A stretch of DNA of 64,000 nt, from the NCBI GenBank assembly GCA_944390355.1, contig CALXPT010000002.1, positions 62,001 to 126,000 on the forward strand, given 5' to 3'. This DNA is from an uncultured Alphaproteobacteria bacterium. GTDB lineage: Bacteria; Pseudomonadota; Alphaproteobacteria; RF32; CAG-239. Below, piece after piece: positions 18,761 through 27,363 of the stretch. The stretch's first letter is position 1. Each line of letters begins with the position of its first letter. A program made the translations under genes and the position numbers. Below the pieces are notes generated by a model that had not been told where the DNA came from, ran no database searches, and was given only the letters and a program-made list of their open reading frames with translations.

Positions 18761-19498
18761 ATGGATAATGAGAAAGACAAAAGAGCTGTAAAATTGTGGA
18801 GTGCGGCCATATTGGGGTTAGGTGTGGCATTGGGCGGATTTTTCCCAGGGTATTATTATTATAAGGCGAAGGTAGACAGTAATTACGTAACGGTCAAGGG
18901 ATTGTCTGAGATGGATGTTAAGGCCGATTTGGGTGTATGGAAGCTGCGTTTTTCGGTTGTGGGCAATGACTTGAAGCAGGTCGAGCAACAAATAAACCTG
19001 CAAACACAACAGGTTAGAGCATTTTTATTAAAGCAAGGCTTCAAGATGGAAGAAATGGACTTGGGTCAAATAGACGTTGAGGATTTAATGTCTAATCCTT
19101 ATCGCAATGAAAATGCGGCCAACAATCGCTTTATCTTGAAAAGGGCGGTAACGATTCGCACACCGGAAGTCGAAAAAATAGCAAGTTCGATACCCGCCAC
19201 AAATGAGCTGATTGCACAGGGAATAGTTTTTGACAGTTCATCCTATGATGCGGTGTCTTATATCTTTACGGGATTAAATGAGATTAAGCCCAAAATGTTA
19301 GAGGAGGCGACCCGCAATGCTAAGACGGCGGCTTTAGAGTTTGCCAAAAACTCTGACAGTAAGGTTGGCACCATCCGCAAGGCCAATCAGGGCGTGTTTT
19401 CGATTTTGCCAAGGGAGCAGGTAGCAGGAGCAGATGAAAGACAACAGATAAACAAGACGGTTCGCGTGGTTTCCACGATAGATTATTGGCTTGAATAA
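18761..19498 (+). CDS. SIMPL-domain (DUF541) periplasmic protein
   Basis: 245 residues. N-terminal membrane anchor (about 12-33, LGLGVALGGFFPGYYYYK), then the SIMPL/DUF541 domain: VTVKGLSEMDVKADLGVWKLRF, GFKMEEMDLGQIDVEDL and EARTNAK-like EEATRNAKTAALEFA. The ATG at 18761 is chosen because GGAGG stands just before it; an in-frame ATG at 18749 overlaps that site. Members of the family are linked to oxidative and cell-envelope stress, mechanism unclear. Stands before the ABC exporter genes. Confidence 0.87.
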   Translation: MDNEKDKRAVKLWSAAILGLGVALGGFFPGYYYYKAKVDSNYVTVKGLSEMDVKADLGVWKLRFSVVGNDLKQVEQQINLQTQQVRAFLLKQGFKMEEMDLGQIDVEDLMSNPYRNENAANNRFILKRAVTIRTPEVEKIASSIPATNELIAQGIVFDSSSYDAVSYIFTGLNEIKPKMLEEATRNAKTAALEFAKNSDSKVGTIRKANQGVFSILPREQVAGADERQQINKTVRVVSTIDYWLE

Positions 19499-19571
19499 AT
19501 ATAGACTTGTTTGAGAGGGAAAAGTGTGGTATCATGCACCCCAAAATAACCAAATAAAAGGTGCGCAAAAT

Positions 19572-21332
19572 ATGAAACCTTTTCCCTCCAGCCCGATTCT
19601 TCTGTTGTATGAATATGCCAAGAAGAATTTGAAATTATTTTTATTTGTCGCCGTGTTGTATATCGGAAGTGCTTTGGCAGAAAAACTAGTTCCTTATTAT
19701 TTTTCAAAATTGGTGGACTTGTTTTCAGGCGAGGCGCAATATGATGCGATTAAAGGCAGCATTTTTTATTATATGGTGATGATAGTTCTTGCCGGCATCG
19801 GCGCAGTCGCGTTGGACTTAGCCGGTATGACAACATCGGATGTTTATTTCTGCCCAAGGGTTTATAAACAAATCGGATTAGATACGTTTGATTATTTGAA
19901 TCATCACTCGGTTGAATATTTTGCTGACAATCAGGCCGGAGCTTTGGCCAATAATCAGCGAGAAATAATGGATACAAGCTATTTTTACAGCGGCATGCTC
20001 TATTTTTTGGTGGGCTTGAGCGGTATTGTTATTTCCTTGATAATGTTGTTTCAGGTTAATGTGACTTATGGGCTGGTGCTGTCGGCTGCGATTTTGTTTT
20101 CGGTTTTTGTTTTGCGTTATCCCTCGGAATATTTGAAAAAATATCGTTCCGAGATGGTCAAAATGCGGAGCAAAATTTCGGGTAACTTGATTGACGCGAT
20201 GCAAAATAACTTTTTTGTGAAAATTTTTGGGCGTTATGATTATGAGAGCCGCCGCGCTAAACGCCTTATGGAAGAAGAAGGCAAGGTGATAGCGCGCTCG
20301 GTCAGAGTTGAAAGCGGCATGAGCGAGGGCGAAAAACTTTATTTTGATATTTTTACGCTGATATTTTGGCTTTATGGCATTTATTTGTGGAGAGAGGGCA
20401 AAGCCTCCGGCGGAGAGGTCGTTTTGATTTTAATGCTGGTTAGGAGTTTAAGACGTAGTGTGTTTTTCATTTTGCACCGCTGGGTGATATTTAGCGGTTA
20501 TGTTTCAGAGATAAGAACAAATTTAGTTCCCTTTGCCGCCCCGCATGATTTAACAGATAAAGAAGACGCCAAGGAGCTGAAAGTTACGGCCGGAAAAATC
20601 GAATTAAGAAATGTGAATTTTGCTTATAAAGACGGCAATCCGGTGTTTAAGAATTTTAACTTAGAGATTCCGGCTGGGCAAAAAGTCGGCATTGTCGGCA
20701 TGTCGGGTGGCGGCAAGTCGACCTTGATAAAGCTGTTACAACGCTTTTATGATGTGAATGGCGGCGAGATAAAAATTGATGAGCAGAATATTAAGGATGT
20801 TACGCAAGAGAGCCTGCATAAAGCCATGAGCTATATTCCCCAAAGCAATCAGATGTTGGAGAGAACGATTGGCGAAAATATCGCCTACGGCAGACCGAAC
20901 GCCAAAATGGAAGAAATTGAACAAGCCGCCAAAGACGCTTTTGCCGACGAGTTCATTCACGAGCTGCCGAATGGCTATAAAACGATTTTGAACGCGCAGA
21001 ATCAACTTTCGGGCGGACAAATGCAACGCCTGTCGATTGCAAGGGCGATTTTAAAAGATTCGCCGATATTGCTGTTGGATGAGGCCACTTCTGCGCTGGA
21101 TAGTGAATCGGAGTTTTATATCCAAAAAGCGATTGAGAATGTTATTCAGGATAAAACCGTTTTGGTTGTCGCCCACAGACTGTCAACTTTGAAAAATATG
21201 GATAGAATAATCGTGATAGAAAAGGGCAAAATTGTTGAAGACGGCACGTTGAATGAGTTGATTGCCAAGAAAGGCAAGTTCTATAAGTATTGGAAATTGC
21301 AAAAGCAAAAAGGAGGCAAAAATGAAGGATAA
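19572..21332 (+). CDS. ABC exporter half-transporter A
   Basis: 586 residues: an N-terminal six-helix exporter domain (about 15-310) and a C-terminal nucleotide-binding domain. Walker A GMSGGGKSTL, Q-loop IPQSNQ, signature LSGGQMQRLSIARA, Walker B ILLLDEATSALD and H-loop VAHRLSTL are all canonical. The ATG at 19572 follows AAAGGTG; the frame is open 16 codons further up to a poor start. Its end overlaps the next exporter gene by 11 bases, and both share the same architecture, so they probably form a heterodimer. Cargo unknown. Confidence 0.93.
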   Translation: MKPFPSSPILLLYEYAKKNLKLFLFVAVLYIGSALAEKLVPYYFSKLVDLFSGEAQYDAIKGSIFYYMVMIVLAGIGAVALDLAGMTTSDVYFCPRVYKQIGLDTFDYLNHHSVEYFADNQAGALANNQREIMDTSYFYSGMLYFLVGLSGIVISLIMLFQVNVTYGLVLSAAILFSVFVLRYPSEYLKKYRSEMVKMRSKISGNLIDAMQNNFFVKIFGRYDYESRRAKRLMEEEGKVIARSVRVESGMSEGEKLYFDIFTLIFWLYGIYLWREGKASGGEVVLILMLVRSLRRSVFFILHRWVIFSGYVSEIRTNLVPFAAPHDLTDKEDAKELKVTAGKIELRNVNFAYKDGNPVFKNFNLEIPAGQKVGIVGMSGGGKSTLIKLLQRFYDVNGGEIKIDEQNIKDVTQESLHKAMSYIPQSNQMLERTIGENIAYGRPNAKMEEIEQAAKDAFADEFIHELPNGYKTILNAQNQLSGGQMQRLSIARAILKDSPILLLDEATSALDSESEFYIQKAIENVIQDKTVLVVAHRLSTLKNMDRIIVIEKGKIVEDGTLNELIAKKGKFYKYWKLQKQKGGKNEG

Positions 21333-23070
21333 TAAAACTAATATTGTCTGGACTTATGCCAAAAAGCACTATCACGGCCGCTGGAAATATTTTGCGGTTC
21401 TGCTGTTAGTAGTGCCGATTGCAGCGTTTTTGCCACAGTTGATTTCATGGTATTTGGCACAGGCCGTAACTTTGATAACCGATACCGCCAACCGCGCGGA
21501 AGTTTGGCAAGAGATAAAAAAGATTTGTACCCTTGTTTTGATTTTAATGGTAGTTGCAAAAGCTTTGGGCTACTTCAACATGATGTTTATGCAGAAAAAA
21601 TTATTGATTCCTCTGGGCATAGACATCCGGCAGGATTTGTTTGATAAAACTCTGCCGCGTGACAGCCGTTTTTGGAGCCGCAACACTGCCGGTTCGGTTT
21701 GGGGCAGAATAGAAACCGTCCGCCGTGGTTTGGGCGCTCAGTCCATGATTGGCACAATCTTGTTAAATGGCTATATGCCGATTTGTATGTGGCTGGTGGT
21801 CATAGGCTTTATTTTTAAGATAAACACCGGCTTGGGGCTTTATTGCGTTGCGGCGTTTTTTGCGCTGACTTTTTGCTTTTATAAAATTTCCGGTAATGTC
21901 AAACGCGCCTCGGCCCAGCAAGAGATTTTTGTTCATAAGACCAATGGTAAAATCGTTAATATGATACAAAATCATTTTCTGTTGAAGATTTTCGGCAGTT
22001 TAAAAAGAGAAAAGGACAAGTTAAGCAAAAATCTGGATACCGTAATCAAATCCATGAAGAAAAACCGTGGGATAAGATTTAAAAATCAAGCAGTGCATGA
22101 GGCTTTTTCCATGCTGTTTACTATGAGCGTGATTATTTATGCAATAACCTTGTGGGTAAAGCAAATCATCACGGTCGGTGATGTTGTTTACATTTTAACT
22201 TCCGTAACCTCGCTGGCCAATAATTTGGGAATGATAATGGAGGTTATCCAGTTTGCGCGTTCGCAGTATTATAAAGTCAAATCCGCGCTGAACCTCTTGG
22301 ATGTAGAACCGAACAAGAAAGTCCGAGAACAAAAGCTGAATGTGAATAAAGGTGAGATTGAGATAAAAAATTTGCATTATGCTTACCGCGACGGACAAAC
22401 CGCAATTAAGAACGTCAGCCTAAAGATTAGGGCAGGGGAAAAGATTGGCGTTGTCGGAATGTCGGGCGGCGGCAAAACCACCTTGCTCCATTTGTTGCAA
22501 CGCTTTATTGAACCGCCGAAAGGAACGATTTTTATTGATAATCAAGATATCAGCACGGTGAAAGAAGAGAGTCTTCATCAGGCGATTGCCTTCATTCCGC
22601 AAGACACGTCATTGTTCCACCGGAGCATTGGCGAAAATATACATTACGGAGATATCAAAGCCCCCAAAAAAGAGGTAAAGGCCGCCGCGCAAAAGGCTTA
22701 TGCCGATAAATTTATTGAGGACTTTCCCAAAGGCTATGAAACCAAAGTCGGCGATAAAGGCGTCAAACTTTCGGGCGGCCAACGGCAAAGAATTGGTATC
22801 GCCCGAGCAATTTTGAAAAACGCGCCGATATTATTGCTGGATGAGGCGACCTCGGCCTTAGATAGCGAGTCGGAGTTTTATATTCAAAAGAGCTTGGAAA
22901 AGCTGATAAAGAAAAAGACGGTTATCGCCGTGGCGCACCGCTTGTCAACTTTGCGCAATATGGACAGGATTATCGTTATGGAAAAAGGCGAGATAATCGA
23001 AGAAGGCTCGCCCGATGAATTGCTGAAAAATCAGGGCAAATACGCCACCCTCTGGAATTTGCAAAGTTAA
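21322..23070 (+). CDS. ABC exporter half-transporter B
   Basis: 582 residues, paralogue of the preceding gene with the same layout: transmembrane domain about 15-310 and ATPase domain with Walker A GMSGGGKTTL, signature LSGGQRQRIGIARA, Walker B LLLDEATSALD, H-loop VAHRLSTL. Both ATPase sites of the presumed heterodimer look catalytically complete (Glu after Walker B in each). The ATG has AAGGAGG upstream, inside the end of the first gene, so the two are translationally coupled. Cargo (lipid, peptide or drug) cannot be told. Confidence 0.93.
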   Translation: MKDNKTNIVWTYAKKHYHGRWKYFAVLLLVVPIAAFLPQLISWYLAQAVTLITDTANRAEVWQEIKKICTLVLILMVVAKALGYFNMMFMQKKLLIPLGIDIRQDLFDKTLPRDSRFWSRNTAGSVWGRIETVRRGLGAQSMIGTILLNGYMPICMWLVVIGFIFKINTGLGLYCVAAFFALTFCFYKISGNVKRASAQQEIFVHKTNGKIVNMIQNHFLLKIFGSLKREKDKLSKNLDTVIKSMKKNRGIRFKNQAVHEAFSMLFTMSVIIYAITLWVKQIITVGDVVYILTSVTSLANNLGMIMEVIQFARSQYYKVKSALNLLDVEPNKKVREQKLNVNKGEIEIKNLHYAYRDGQTAIKNVSLKIRAGEKIGVVGMSGGGKTTLLHLLQRFIEPPKGTIFIDNQDISTVKEESLHQAIAFIPQDTSLFHRSIGENIHYGDIKAPKKEVKAAAQKAYADKFIEDFPKGYETKVGDKGVKLSGGQRQRIGIARAILKNAPILLLDEATSALDSESEFYIQKSLEKLIKKKTVIAVAHRLSTLRNMDRIIVMEKGEIIEEGSPDELLKNQGKYATLWNLQS

Positions 23071-23075
23071 AAAGC

Positions 23076-23103
23076 TTGACATTTCAAAAAAATAAGATAG
23101 CTT
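23076..23103 (+). promoter_or_regulatory. Promoter for the gene at 23153
   Basis: TTGACA (23076-23081), 16-base spacer, TAGCTT (23098-23103), only 6 bases after the exporter stop codon. The leader contains CAATTAAATTTAT and no Shine-Dalgarno sequence. Confidence 0.5.
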
Positions 23104-23152
23104 ATGAAACCTAAAAATAACTATTTTGTTGTACAATTAAATTTATATTGTT

Positions 23153-23893
23153 ATGAAAGTAAAGTATTTAACCTGCGGAGGTTTAACCGAACAAACCAAC
23201 ATTGATTCAGTATTGAAATTAGCTGAAAAATATCCGTTGGCAGAATTTGCGGTAGGAATATCAACCAAAATAAATGAGCCAAACGACCCGCGCTTTGAGT
23301 GGTTGATGAAATTGGTTGAACGTGTGCGCCAAGAAGGTTTGCGCATTAATTTGTCGATACGCTTGTCCATGGAGGCGACTTGTATCTTTATTAAAGATTA
23401 TTTTTCGCCACAGATGCGGCAACTATTTTCTTGCGGCAACAAAAACGCCGAGCCGATTTTCGGTCGTGTTAAACTGGATGATATCATCATCAAAGCAGAG
23501 CAAATCAGGCTTCTGCGCCAAATATTGAAAAACAATCCGGCGCACCGCTTTATTCTGCCTTGTACGGAAAAAAATCAAATCGTTTTGAGTACGTTGTATG
23601 ATGAATCTCATGTTATGTTTGATGTCATAGACCAATATGCCGTTAAAGGAGATGAACTTGAAGCGGAAAAAAATCGTCCGACATGGGAAGATATTTTGCA
23701 AGGCTTAGGTGGTGATATTTCAGCCGAAAATGTAAAAGATGTTTTGGCCGAGGCAAAAAAACAATACCCGTTTGATGAAATTTATCTTGAGGCGGAAAAA
23801 GGCTTGCAAGATGAAAATAAAAACTTCTCGGTTGAGAAGGCGGAATTGTTTTTGGAACAAGCCACGGAGTGGATAAGCCAAAACCCGATGTAA
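23153..23893 (+). CDS. Unknown protein, possibly a TIM-barrel related to TrpF-like proteins
   Basis: 246 residues, no signal peptide. The first half (KYLTCGGLTEQTNIDSVLKL, YPLAEFAVGIST, DPRFEWLMKLVERV, LRINLSIRLSME) has the strand-helix alternation of a TIM barrel and recalls small unassigned proteins that resemble phosphoribosylanthranilate isomerase. That is inference from pattern only. The C-terminal third is Glu/Lys-rich helix. No ribosome site; own promoter; bidirectional terminator after it. It does not belong to any trp operon here. Confidence 0.68.
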   Translation: MKVKYLTCGGLTEQTNIDSVLKLAEKYPLAEFAVGISTKINEPNDPRFEWLMKLVERVRQEGLRINLSIRLSMEATCIFIKDYFSPQMRQLFSCGNKNAEPIFGRVKLDDIIIKAEQIRLLRQILKNNPAHRFILPCTEKNQIVLSTLYDESHVMFDVIDQYAVKGDELEAEKNRPTWEDILQGLGGDISAENVKDVLAEAKKQYPFDEIYLEAEKGLQDENKNFSVEKAELFLEQATEWISQNPM

Positions 23894-23901
23894 AAACAAA
23901 A

Positions 23902-23940
23902 AAACGACGGTTGTAAAGATGAAACAACCGCCGTTTTTTT
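23902..23940. terminator. Bidirectional terminator
   Basis: AACGACGGTTGT, loop, AACAACCGCCGTT with A run before and T run after, between convergent genes ending at 23893 and 23945. Confidence 0.85.
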
Positions 23941-23944
23941 ATGG

Positions 23945-24943
23945 TTATAAGCCGATGCGCTTATCTAAACTCAAAATGTCAATAATTGCAAAGATAGAAA
24001 CAATCTGCAAATAGGCTTCTTCCACCAATTTTTTATTTAAGCAGGTTTTGAAAAGAGATGTAGGTTCAAACATATCTCTGTTTGTTTCAAGCGCGATAAA
24101 AAGCTGGTTGTTAAAAAAACTAAATTCAATTTTGTCGGCATGATAAGCGGCGCGGAGTTTGAGCATTCTTTCCATAAACGCGGTTGTGAGAATATATCTG
24201 GCTTCGATTTGGTCGGAGGAGAAAACTTCAAATTCTTTTTCAAAAACACTATCTTCAAGCTTAACGTTGTTCAAGCCTTTAAGGTCGCGGTTGACTTTAG
24301 AAAAAACATTCAAAAAGCCTTTATCTTGCAACACAACGGTTTGCCCGCTAAAATTTTTGTTCATGTCTAAAAGGATGAGAACACCGTGAAAGACCTCAAT
24401 ATTTTCATAGTGAGGTTTGTTGTTGCGATAGACAAGCTTGCGCTGAGTAAATTTTTCTTCCGAAACCTTAATCGGAACATTTTGGTAAACGCCTTCAAAA
24501 TAATCATCGCCCTCACGCCCGTCATAAAAGCCGATAAGACGCGTATCATTGACATTAACGGAAGAAATAGTTTTTTTGTATTGATAGTTAAAGCCCTCAA
24601 AATATTGCAGCATGAGTGGCATAATTTTAGATTTAGACTTTTTCTTGTAAAGGGCAATAGGTGTTCCGCAAGCAGCAATGATGATTGCCATAAGGCCATA
24701 GGCAGCAGAGTCTGCAAAAGACGAGCTGTTTTGTTCGGCAATAGATGCCCCAACTTGAAAATGAACAATAGCCCACATGAGCAATGGAATAGCCACAACA
24801 GCCAAACAACAAGCAATGATAAAATAGCGTAAATACTTTTTACGCATATTTTCCATATCTTGCATAAGGGGCAAAATCCGACTTTGATAAAAAGTCTCAA
24901 AGCCGGATTTCAGTTCATCAATATTTCTGTTTTCGGATTGCAT
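23945..24943 (-). CDS. DUF3137-family membrane protein
   Basis: 332 residues. Two hydrophobic segments (about 39-63 and 82-98) follow a helical N-terminus, then a cytoplasmic or periplasmic domain with the DUF3137 pattern: VNDTRLIGFYDGREGDDYFEG, GVLILLDMNKNFSGQTVVL, FSSDQIEARYILTTAFMERML, ALETNRDMFEP. The gene starts one base after the stop of lemA, and the lemA-DUF3137 pair is common in Gram-negative bacteria. Role unknown; membrane-associated. Confidence 0.85.
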   Translation of the reverse strand: MQSENRNIDELKSGFETFYQSRILPLMQDMENMRKKYLRYFIIACCLAVVAIPLLMWAIVHFQVGASIAEQNSSSFADSAAYGLMAIIIAACGTPIALYKKKSKSKIMPLMLQYFEGFNYQYKKTISSVNVNDTRLIGFYDGREGDDYFEGVYQNVPIKVSEEKFTQRKLVYRNNKPHYENIEVFHGVLILLDMNKNFSGQTVVLQDKGFLNVFSKVNRDLKGLNNVKLEDSVFEKEFEVFSSDQIEARYILTTAFMERMLKLRAAYHADKIEFSFFNNQLFIALETNRDMFEPTSLFKTCLNKKLVEEAYLQIVSIFAIIDILSLDKRIGL

Positions 24944-25506
24944 TATTTAAAGAACTCCGTTGCATTAACAGATTTTTTAGCAGCTTCTTCCGCCTCGAAA
25001 TAGGGCATATCGAGTTTAATACCAATCATTTTAGCAATAAGAGAGCTGGGGAAGATTTCAACAGCATTTTTAAGCTCGGTAACATTAGAGTTGTAGAAAC
25101 GGCGCGCTGCAGCAATATGCTCTTCAACAGCATTGAGAGATTCCATAGCATTAAGCATCGTTTGATTAGACTTCATATCAGGATAATTTTCAGCAGAGAG
25201 TTTGAAGTCATTTAGACGTTGAGAGAGCAGGTTATCTAGTTCAAATTTTTTGCTGGGGTCAACGTTAAAATCCACATTCATAGCTTCGCTACGGAGTTTT
25301 GTAATTTCTTCCATAAGAGACTTTTCATGCTCCATATATTTAGCGGCCATAGTCATAAGGTTAGGGATAAGGTCATACCTTTTTTTGAGTTGTACATCAA
25401 TACCGGAGGCAGATTCTTTAAGTCGGTTACGTTTTTGGATGAGCGAAACATAGAGCAAATACAAAACAGCCGCTACAACGGCTAGAGCAATCCATAAAGC
25501 AGTCAT
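24943..25506 (-). CDS. lemA: LemA-family protein
   Basis: 187 residues. An N-terminal transmembrane helix (about 3-20) is followed by the LemA helical domain: KRNRLKESASGIDVQLKKRYDLIPNLMTMAAKYMEHE, with AAARRFYNSNVTELKNAVEIFPSSLIA near the C-terminus, the most conserved part. The ATG at 25506 is preferred (AGGAG upstream) over a TTG two codons earlier. Operon with the DUF3137 gene. Biochemical role of LemA proteins is unsettled. Confidence 0.93.
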   Translation of the reverse strand: MTALWIALAVVAAVLYLLYVSLIQKRNRLKESASGIDVQLKKRYDLIPNLMTMAAKYMEHEKSLMEEITKLRSEAMNVDFNVDPSKKFELDNLLSQRLNDFKLSAENYPDMKSNQTMLNAMESLNAVEEHIAAARRFYNSNVTELKNAVEIFPSSLIAKMIGIKLDMPYFEAEEAAKKSVNATEFFK

Positions 25507-25580
25507 AATCAAAAACTCCTAAAATAAAAAAGATAAAGAGATGATAAAATAAAAAAGTTTAAGTTTGTTTAAAAAAAAGA

Positions 25581-25815
25581 TTGACAAAATTTCAAAAAAA
25601 AGTTATATTGAAAAACGGTAAAGTATGGATATGTTTTATAATTGTGAAAACTGGTTGTTGGGTTGAGTTCTTCTCAACGAGGTGATTAGTGTTTAGCTGA
25701 ATATAAAATTTCCTGACGAGCCTTTGTCTCACTTGTTTAGGCAAGGATGTTCCTTAGACAAATAAAGTATTCGCTTCAATCGGAACATTGGAGTAACCTT
25801 CTAAATTTTAAGAAT
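25581..25815 (+). promoter_or_regulatory. Promoter and long structured leader of the gene at 25816
   Basis: TTGACA (25581-25586) with TTATAT/TATATT at 25603-25609 gives a strong promoter about 200 bases before the ATG. The leader can form GTTGAG-TTCTT-CTCAAC (25662-25678) and a nested pair TTTGTCT (25723-25729) with AGACAAA (25756-25762) enclosing AAGGA-TGT-TCCTT (25743-25755). It ends in TAAATTTTAAGAAT with no ribosome site. It could be a regulatory RNA leader; I do not recognise a known riboswitch. An ATG at 25747 lies inside the second hairpin. Confidence 0.45.
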
Positions 25816-26802
25816 ATGAAGGCAAAAAACTTTTTTTCAACGGCAAATGCCGCAGTTGCAGCGATGTGGATTGTAATTATGATGTCAGTAAAGTATAATC
25901 GACTGACGTTTTTAATTTGGAGCTTGTTTGCCCCGAAAAAAGCAGCCCATTCGCTGCATAAAAAAACCTTGGAATATGACTGTCCAAGGAAAGAATTGGC
26001 AACATACTTCTGGGATAAAATTAATGCATCCCGCAAGATGTTGCCATGGAAGAGTAGAAAGGCTTTGCTCTTAGAAGGCAGGTTGGAACACGCCTCATTC
26101 GAGGAGCAAGTCAAGATTTTTTATCAGTCAGACATTGAGTATCTCATAAAAGAGCAAATGCTGAGCAAAGAGGTGCTGCGCCATGTTTTTGGCGATTGCG
26201 GAAACTTGCTGCCTCAGGTAGTCAAGCAACTTGGCGAGCTGAGTTCGGATGAAATCGGCATGCTTCTGGCGCAAGGTAGGGGTGCAATTGTTCTAGAATA
26301 CCTAAAGCAGCAGCGTTCGGAAGAAATCCTCCGCAGAGTAGCTTATTATGCCAAAAGACAACAAGGTGATGCACTGATCATCTTGTGCTGGTACATCAAA
26401 CGCAACAGTCTCCCCAAAGGAATAATTGCGGATTTGATGAATAGTACCATCAAGGAAGAAGTGCAAAAAGCGCTTGAGAGTTACGCTGAAAGGCAGATTA
26501 TCCTAACCGGAAAGAAAACCTCGAGCCTCTTTGAAAGCTATTGTAAAAAGATGGAGGATAAGGTTTATCTTCAGCCGGAGAACCAAAAATTCCTAGACGA
26601 CGAACTCTATGAAATTTATCATAATCATGGAGGTAAGTTGGATGATGAGGCAATTGAGCATTTTTTCAGTAAGGAAGATGTCTTAATGAGTAATCTCATT
26701 TTTGTTTGGGAGTTTAAAGAAACAGGCAGAAAAATGACTGACAAGCAAAAAGCTTTGGTAAATTCTTCTGTCGAGCTGACCAAAAATTGGGTAGGGCTAT
26801 AA
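25816..26802 (+). CDS. Unknown helical protein with N-terminal anchor
   Basis: 328 residues from the ATG at 25816, chosen because it begins a normal signal-anchor (KAKNFFSTANAAVAAMWIVIMM). The frame stays open to an ATG at 25747 that would put 23 polar residues in front. The rest is helical and Leu/Glu/Lys-rich with repeated short helices (about 110-230: QMLSKEVLRHVFGDCG, VKQLGELSSDEIGMLLAQG, LEYLKQQRSEEILRRVAYY), suggesting an alpha-solenoid of the HEAT type. Not recognised further. Terminator follows. Confidence 0.68.
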   Translation: MKAKNFFSTANAAVAAMWIVIMMSVKYNRLTFLIWSLFAPKKAAHSLHKKTLEYDCPRKELATYFWDKINASRKMLPWKSRKALLLEGRLEHASFEEQVKIFYQSDIEYLIKEQMLSKEVLRHVFGDCGNLLPQVVKQLGELSSDEIGMLLAQGRGAIVLEYLKQQRSEEILRRVAYYAKRQQGDALIILCWYIKRNSLPKGIIADLMNSTIKEEVQKALESYAERQIILTGKKTSSLFESYCKKMEDKVYLQPENQKFLDDELYEIYHNHGGKLDDEAIEHFFSKEDVLMSNLIFVWEFKETGRKMTDKQKALVNSSVELTKNWVGL

Positions 26803-26818
26803 TCCATCCAATAACCAC

Positions 26819-26855
26819 AAAGCATTTCTCTTGAGAAAGAGAAATGCTTTTTTTG
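26819..26855 (+). terminator. Terminator after the gene at 25816
   Basis: AAAGCATTTCTC, loop, GAGAAATGCTTT followed by T run. Confidence 0.88.
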
Positions 26856-26869
26856 TTATAAACAAAGGA

Positions 26870-27107
26870 CATCAAACATTGACGTCCTTTGTTTTTCGCT
26901 ACCTTCGCACGGCTCGAGGCAGTCGTACAAAACGCTACCGTCGCACGGTTTGGTCGGGATGACTGGATTGACTTGTTCGCTATGCTCACTGCGCCGCTTC
27001 GTCGTCGTTCGGGCTAAAGCCCTTCACCGGCATACTTCCGTCTGTCTCTCCTCCTAGTCGAACCGCTCCCTCGCTGGTTCAAATCAACCACTCCGTGGTC
27101 TTTTAAA
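26870..27107. other. GC-richer intergenic stretch with short repeats
   Basis: No gene is visible here. The sequence is more GC-rich than its surroundings and holds an imperfect 17-base direct repeat (CGCTACCTTCGCACGGC near 26898 and CGCTACCGTCGCACGGT near 26932), a copy of the tRNA-Pro 3' end at 26950-26969, a GGGCTAAAGCCC hairpin near 27009-27020 and several small inverted repeats. It looks like debris next to a tRNA insertion site, but no integrase is present. Confidence 0.5.
26950..26969 (-). repeat. 20-base duplicate of the tRNA-Pro 3' end
   Basis: TTGGTCGGGATGACTGGATT is identical to 27146-27165, which encodes the CCA end, acceptor strand and part of the T-arm of the adjacent tRNA, in the same orientation and 196 bases away on the tRNA's 3' side. 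This is the arrangement left by site-specific integration at a tRNA 3' end. Confidence 0.6.
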
Positions 27108-27133
27108 ACAAAAAAACCGCCATAAAAGGCGGA
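27108..27133 (-). terminator. Terminator of tRNA-Pro
   Basis: On the minus strand CCGCC TTTTAT GGCGG followed by seven T, 14 bases after the tRNA 3' end. Confidence 0.82.
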
Positions 27134-27146
27134 CTTTCGTTTTAAT

Positions 27147-27223
27147 TGGTCGGGATGACTGGATTCGAACCAGCGACCACTTGCACCCCATGCAAATGCG
27201 CTACCAGGCTGCGCTACATCCCG
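27147..27223 (-). tRNA. tRNA-Pro (anticodon GGG)
   Basis: 77-base cloverleaf with encoded CCA. Acceptor stem CGGGATG / CATCCCG, discriminator A; D-arm with AGCGCAGCCTGGTAGCGC; anticodon stem TTTGC / GCAAG enclosing loop ATGGGGT, giving anticodon GGG; T-arm CTGG TTCGAAT CCAG. It reads CCC and CCU proline codons. The other proline isoacceptors are not in the window. Confidence 0.93.
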
Positions 27224-27304
27224 ACATCAATATCAAAAATATATATAAAACGCTCTTGATAAAAATGCAAGCATTTTTTTATTGTAACAATGATAGAATT
27301 TGTG

Positions 27305-27332
27305 TTGACAAGTTCAAATAAACAGCTAATAT
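27305..27332 (+). promoter_or_regulatory. Promoter for the gene at 27364
   Basis: TTGACA (27305-27310), 16-base spacer, TAATAT (27327-27332). The short leader is A/T-rich (ATTAATTATTATAGATATT) without a ribosome site. Confidence 0.6.
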
Positions 27333-27363
27333 CCCACACCGAACATTAATTATTATAGATATT

